DNA of 64,000 bases from Piscicola geometra (Eukaryota > Annelida > Clitellata > Hirudinida > Piscicolidae). The stretch is from contig OX030969.1 in the NCBI GenBank assembly GCA_943735955.1, positions 1,408,491-1,472,490 on the forward strand. The letters run 5' to 3'. The notes beneath the pieces are model-generated. The model was given only the letters and a program-made list of their open reading frames with translations, was not told the origin of the DNA and ran no database searches. Made by a program: the position numbers and the translations under genes. Shown in pieces: positions 60,159-64,000 of this stretch (position 1 is the stretch's first letter; the number at the start of each line of letters is the position of its first letter).

Positions 60159-60530
60159 GTGGAAAATAAGAATGTTGTCAAAAAACATATTTCTAACATT
60201 ATTGAAGAATTAATATTAATGAACGAAGAAAAAAATTCAGAAGAAGATGAATTGTACAAATATTCACAATTACGTCCCAACAAAATTGAAGATTATAAAG
60301 ATGTTTTATTTTATTTGAGTAAAATAGACAATTTTCCAATACTACAAGAAGTAGCCAAGATTTTGTTTAGTACACCTGCAAGTTCTATTCCCTGTGAACG
60401 GAATTTGTCAACATGTGGTCGTTTAACTTCAGACCCAAAATCATCTAATTTGAAAGCTAAAACTCTTAACGGTTTGATCCGTGTGAAAAGCAATAAAGAC
60501 TTTATTGAATTACTCAAAAACAATGACTAA
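60159..60530 (+). pseudogene. hAT transposase C-terminal remnant (best preserved copy)
   Basis: It is open for 123 codons: SEEDELYKYSQLRPNKIEDY, then FPILQEVAKILFSTPASSIP, CERNLSTCGRLTSDPKSSNL and IELLKNND. This is the hAT C-terminal dimerisation region, where PASSIPCERNLSTCGRL corresponds to the usual PASSAxxERxFSxxG. The N-terminal DNA-binding and first catalytic parts are absent. Related, more damaged copies are at 32104-32382 and 61649-61942. Confidence 0.85.
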
Positions 60531-60585
60531 CTTCAATACTTTCATTTCAATAAATATTTGAAATTTAAATCGTGTTTTTTTTAAA

Positions 60586-62368
60586 ATAATAATAATAATG
60601 ACGAGCATTATTATAGTGGCGTATAACCCGAACGGGCTTCCAGGCCACTTAGGCTGCATATTTTCATTTGCGCCTTTGGGTTACTAAGGCATTGGTTGCA
60701 CTTGAACCTAAGACCTTTCAATATTAGTCAAGCCAAGAGTCGTTGCCAACTAGAGGTCGGACCGGGTACCCGATCTGACCGGGTACCCGCGGGTACCCGC
60801 GGGACTCCCGCGGGAACGGGAATGAAAATTAATTTCGGGACGGGAAAAGTCGGGAACCGGGAATAGGTTTTCGGGACGGGAACGGGAACGGGAATCAACA
60901 TTCAAATCGGGAACGGGAAAAGACGGGAACGGGAATCAACTTTTAAATCGGGAACGGGAAAAACGGGAATAACAGTTTTTGGGATTGGATTCATCAACAA
61001 TGATTTTTCAGAAAACTTCTAAGTATGGAAATCTTTATTTCATCGATACTCCGTACTTAAAATAAGTATTAAATGCAATGGAAAAGTATAACGAAGCCAC
61101 CATTGCCAATATCAAAACCTCCAACACTACATTTGAAGTTGTTATGATGAGTCCAAAGATTAGGGAGATTAGAACAAATGGGTGATGATGAAAACTTTTC
61201 AGATGAAATCAAAATGGTCAGTTATATTATTTTAATTTTATAAATTAATACTTTGAATTTGAATGATTAATTTTCAAATGATTGCTCAGTTGATCATTTC
61301 GACAAAAGAAAAGATGCCATTGATCTTATTCATATGACAGCATGTCTGTTGCATCCCCAGTATGAAAGAATAATAGGAAAAAAGTTTGGGATAGAAGAGA
61401 AATAAATACCAAGACATTCATTAGAAAAAATTTAATTCTATTTTTTACAGCCAGACCAAGCTGCAGTGCCTTTGAGAAAAAAAACAAATGATGGTTATTT
61501 AGACCTATTATGTTTGTTTTTATAAAGTAAAAATTAGAATAAAATTATTATACTATCAAATTATACGAATGATTTTATATTTGCAGTTGTAGAGAATAAG
61601 AATGTTGTTAAAAAACATATTTCTAACATTATTGAAGAATTAGTAATAATGAACAAAGAAAAAAATTCAGAAGAGGATGAATTGAACAAATATTCACAAT
61701 TACGTCCCAAAAAAATTGAAAATTATAAAGATGTTTTATTTTATTGGAGTAAAATGAGCAATTTTAAAATAGTACAAGAAGTAGCCAAAATTTTGTTTAG
61801 TGTATCTGCATGTTATATTCGCTGTGAACAGAATTTTTCAATATGTGGTCGTTTAACTTCAGACCCAAAATCATCTCATTTGAAAGCTGAAACTCTTAAC
61901 GGTTTAACCCGTGTGAAAAGCAATAAAGACTTGATTGAATAACTCAAAAACAATACTTTCATTTCAATAAATATTGAACTTTAAATCGTGTTTTTTTATT
62001 TCATTAAAAGAAATATTCTCTGACTTTCAAATAATAAATTTTAAGAAATTTTAGAACTAGCAAGTTTGGGACCAGTAAAAACGGCAGCGAAAATAAATAA
62101 AAAAACAAAAAGCTTTCGGGAACGGGTCGGGACGGGAAAAAAAATTTCGGGAACGGGACGGGACGGGAATCAAAATTCTGATGTCCCATCGGGAACGGGA
62201 CGGGACGGGAAAAAAAATTTCGGGAACGGGACGGGACGGGAATCAAAATTCTGATGTCCCATCGGGAACGGGACGGGACGGGAAAACAAATTTCGGGAAC
62301 GGGACGGGACCGGGAATGAAAAATCGTCCATGTCCGACCTCTATTGCCAACTCAGCTACCCGTTCACC
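60586..62368 (-). mobile_element. SINE family A, split by a hAT copy
   Basis: The 3' part (60586-60750) and 5' head (62344-62368) form one - strand SINE. The split carries the duplication TTGCCAAC of the inner hAT. Confidence 0.88.
60751..62343 (+). mobile_element. hAT element (TAGAGGTCGG family), inner copy
   Basis: Ends TAGAGGTCGGAC and GTCCGACCTCTA, with perfect 8-bp duplication TTGCCAAC (60743-60750 and 62344-62351) and 1,593 bp. It is very similar to the 31171-32779 copy, including the same internal deletion, so both derive from one non-autonomous master. Confidence 0.93.
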
Positions 62369-62941
62369 GTTTTATTTTATTAAAAGAAATATTCTCTGAC
62401 TTTCAAATAATAAACTTTAAGAAATGTTAGAACTAGCGTGTTTGGGACCAGTGAAAATGGCAGCAAAAGTGAATAAAAAAAAAGTTTCGGGAACGAGTCG
62501 GGACCGGGAATCGAGTTGCGGGAACGGGACGGGACGGGAATCAAAATTCTGATGGCCCATCGGGAACGGGACGGGACGGGAAAACAAATTTCGGGAACGG
62601 GACGGGACGGGAATGAAAATTTTGATGTCCCATCGGGAACGGGTCGGACGGGAAAACAAATTTCGGGAACGGGACGGGAATGAATAATCGTCCATGTCCG
62701 ACCTCTAATCGCAAGTCCTTGCGAAGACGGCAAGCTTCTTCAAACGTAACCATAAGTAACTTATTAAGTATGCAAGATTTGCAGCGACATTGCTCAAAGC
62801 TGCGAATCTTGAAATCTACTTCCAGCTTGGGTGTTCATTTCACTTGAAGTTCGTTTCTTTTATCGAAAAGTATTGAACTGAATTGGAATACTTCATCTGA
62901 TTGTACCGTATTGGAGACAATACAGTTGGAAGTCTTTGTCG

Positions 62942-63014
62942 GCCTAGATAGCTTAGTTGGGAGAGCGTTAGACTGAAGATCTAAAGGTCCCCGGTTCAAT
63001 CCCGGGTCTGGGCA
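62942..63014 (+). tRNA. tRNA-Phe (GAA)
   Basis: The 73-nt cloverleaf has acceptor stem GCCTAGA/TCTGGGC (one T-G pair) and discriminator A, and D arm GCTTAGTTGGGAGAGC. The anticodon arm TTAGA-CTGAAGA-TCTAA has anticodon GAA, and the T arm is CCCCGGTTCAATCCCGGG. No CCA is encoded, as expected in animals. A T6 run follows about 30 bp downstream. It may instead be a recent tRNA-derived repeat head, since sequence GTCGGCC/GGCCGAC brackets it. Confidence 0.88.
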
Positions 63015-64000
63015 TTACAACCCACCATCCCCGGTGGCCGACATTAATTTTTTGAGTTCAAACATTTTAATTATTATTCCAGATGATGATGATAACAAAG
63101 AAACATTGTAAAGAAGCAAAGTTCATCTCAGTTATCGTAATCTCTTTGTTATTCTTAATTTATTTTGGTATATTTAAACTAGTTGTGACTGATTGATACA
63201 TTATTATTTTTGTTGTTGTGACATTGTCGGAGTTTCAGGAAAGCAACAAATTAACACGAGGACAGGAAGAGAGGAGAGAATTGTATGTAAATGTAACCTT
63301 ATTTTTGCATTTTTATTTATTACATGCATTCATGTTTTTATTTATATTTAGAAATACCTATCGATATAATAATATGTGTAATAACGATATCAATGAAATA
63401 AAAAAAATAATAATAATCAATAAAATAAGAAGAATAATAATAATCAATAAAATAATAAGAATAATAATAATCAGTACAATAATAACAATGGATAAATTCA
63501 TAATACATAATTATTCCAAACTCACTTTTCCCACAACTTTTGCCATTCTTACTCAAATAAGCTTTCTTTGAATTAGTATTTACAAATGATAAATCACTTA
63601 ACTCAGTAAATATTTATATATTTTCATCAGTTAAGCTACTTAAACATTTAAATTAAAAAATAGGACTTTCTCTTTTGGATGTTACAAACCTTCTACTAAA
63701 TATGTCAGTTCTAGTGCTACCTCCACCCGTTTTTCCCCGAACTCGGATAGCCCTCTCGAATCTTTAAAAATTAATAAACAAAAATAATAGGTCACTTTTT
63801 ATTAAAATAAATGAATAGTTATTTAAATAAAATCTTTTTTCAAATCGAAAAATGACACGAGTTACATTTGCAACTTTCCTATTTAAATTAGAAAACTAAA
63901 AGTTAGAAAGAAAAAATTAATTAAATTTTTGAGCGGTGTTGACTGACGTTAACGACATTGCTGCCACCCTTCAGAGCAGAAGCCTCATTGTTTCATCTGT
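63015..64000. other. AT-rich right edge, nothing recognised
   Basis: A short AATAATAATCAATAAAATAAG repeat lies at about 63400-63490. The open frame 63218-63571 is AT-rich without a domain. Confidence 0.5.

Larger units (their letters stand above)
59481..62707 (+). mobile_element. hAT element (TAGAGGTCGG family), outer copy, left end missing
   Basis: A perfect 8-bp duplication ATCGCAAG flanks it (59473-59480 and 62708-62715). The right end is intact (GTCCGACCTCTA), but the left begins inside the subterminal repeat (TTTTCGGTACGGGAACGGG), lacking about 117 bp including the terminal inverted repeat. A SINE A and, inside that, another hAT copy interrupt it. Confidence 0.88.

Overview
This window is repeat-rich, AT-rich eukaryotic nuclear DNA from an animal. 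Two conserved metazoan genes can be rebuilt exon by exon, with matching splice phases throughout. The first is a lipin phosphatidate phosphatase on the + strand (positions 3-10555, its 5' part lying before the window). The second is a Musashi-family RNA-binding protein on the - strand (50671 down to at least 25780, first exon(s) not found). Short exons scattered among very many microsatellites, tRNA-derived SINEs and cut-and-paste DNA transposons fit an invertebrate. I lean to a lophotrochozoan, possibly an annelid or leech, but that is a guess.

Layout. 0-10.6 kb: fifteen lipin exons, with introns holding a MITE, an antisense 5'-truncated LINE, a SINE and many simple repeats. 10.6-11.9 kb: lipin 3' flank. 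11.9-14.9 kb: a complete hAT transposon with a spliceable three-exon transposase. 16.1-20.3 kb: a nest of at least three, probably four, elements (old hAT remnant > hAT with TAGAGGTCGG ends > SINE > transposon with TAGGGTGCTTCCA ends). 20.3-25.7 kb: minisatellites, including about 22 copies of a 17-bp unit that contains a consensus 5' splice site. 25.8-50.7 kb: eleven Musashi exons. Their introns contain another hAT copy, SINEs, a LINE fragment, a BED-containing MITE, an 8.9-kb five-copy tandem array and a 1.5-kb GGT/GGA array. 50.7-59.4 kb: SINEs, a LINE 3' end, and 21-bp and 14-bp minisatellites. 59.4-62.7 kb: a second three-level nest (hAT > SINE > hAT). 62.9 kb: a tRNA-Phe(GAA)-like gene.

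Lipin makes diacylglycerol from phosphatidate. Musashi binds RNA to control translation. The two genes converge and I see no functional link between them. No operon, CRISPR or bacterial feature is present. I found no convincing new biological system. The most unusual items are the two parallel nested-transposon loci, the splice-donor array, the homogenised tandem array in the large Musashi intron, and LINE sequence abutting a Musashi splice acceptor.
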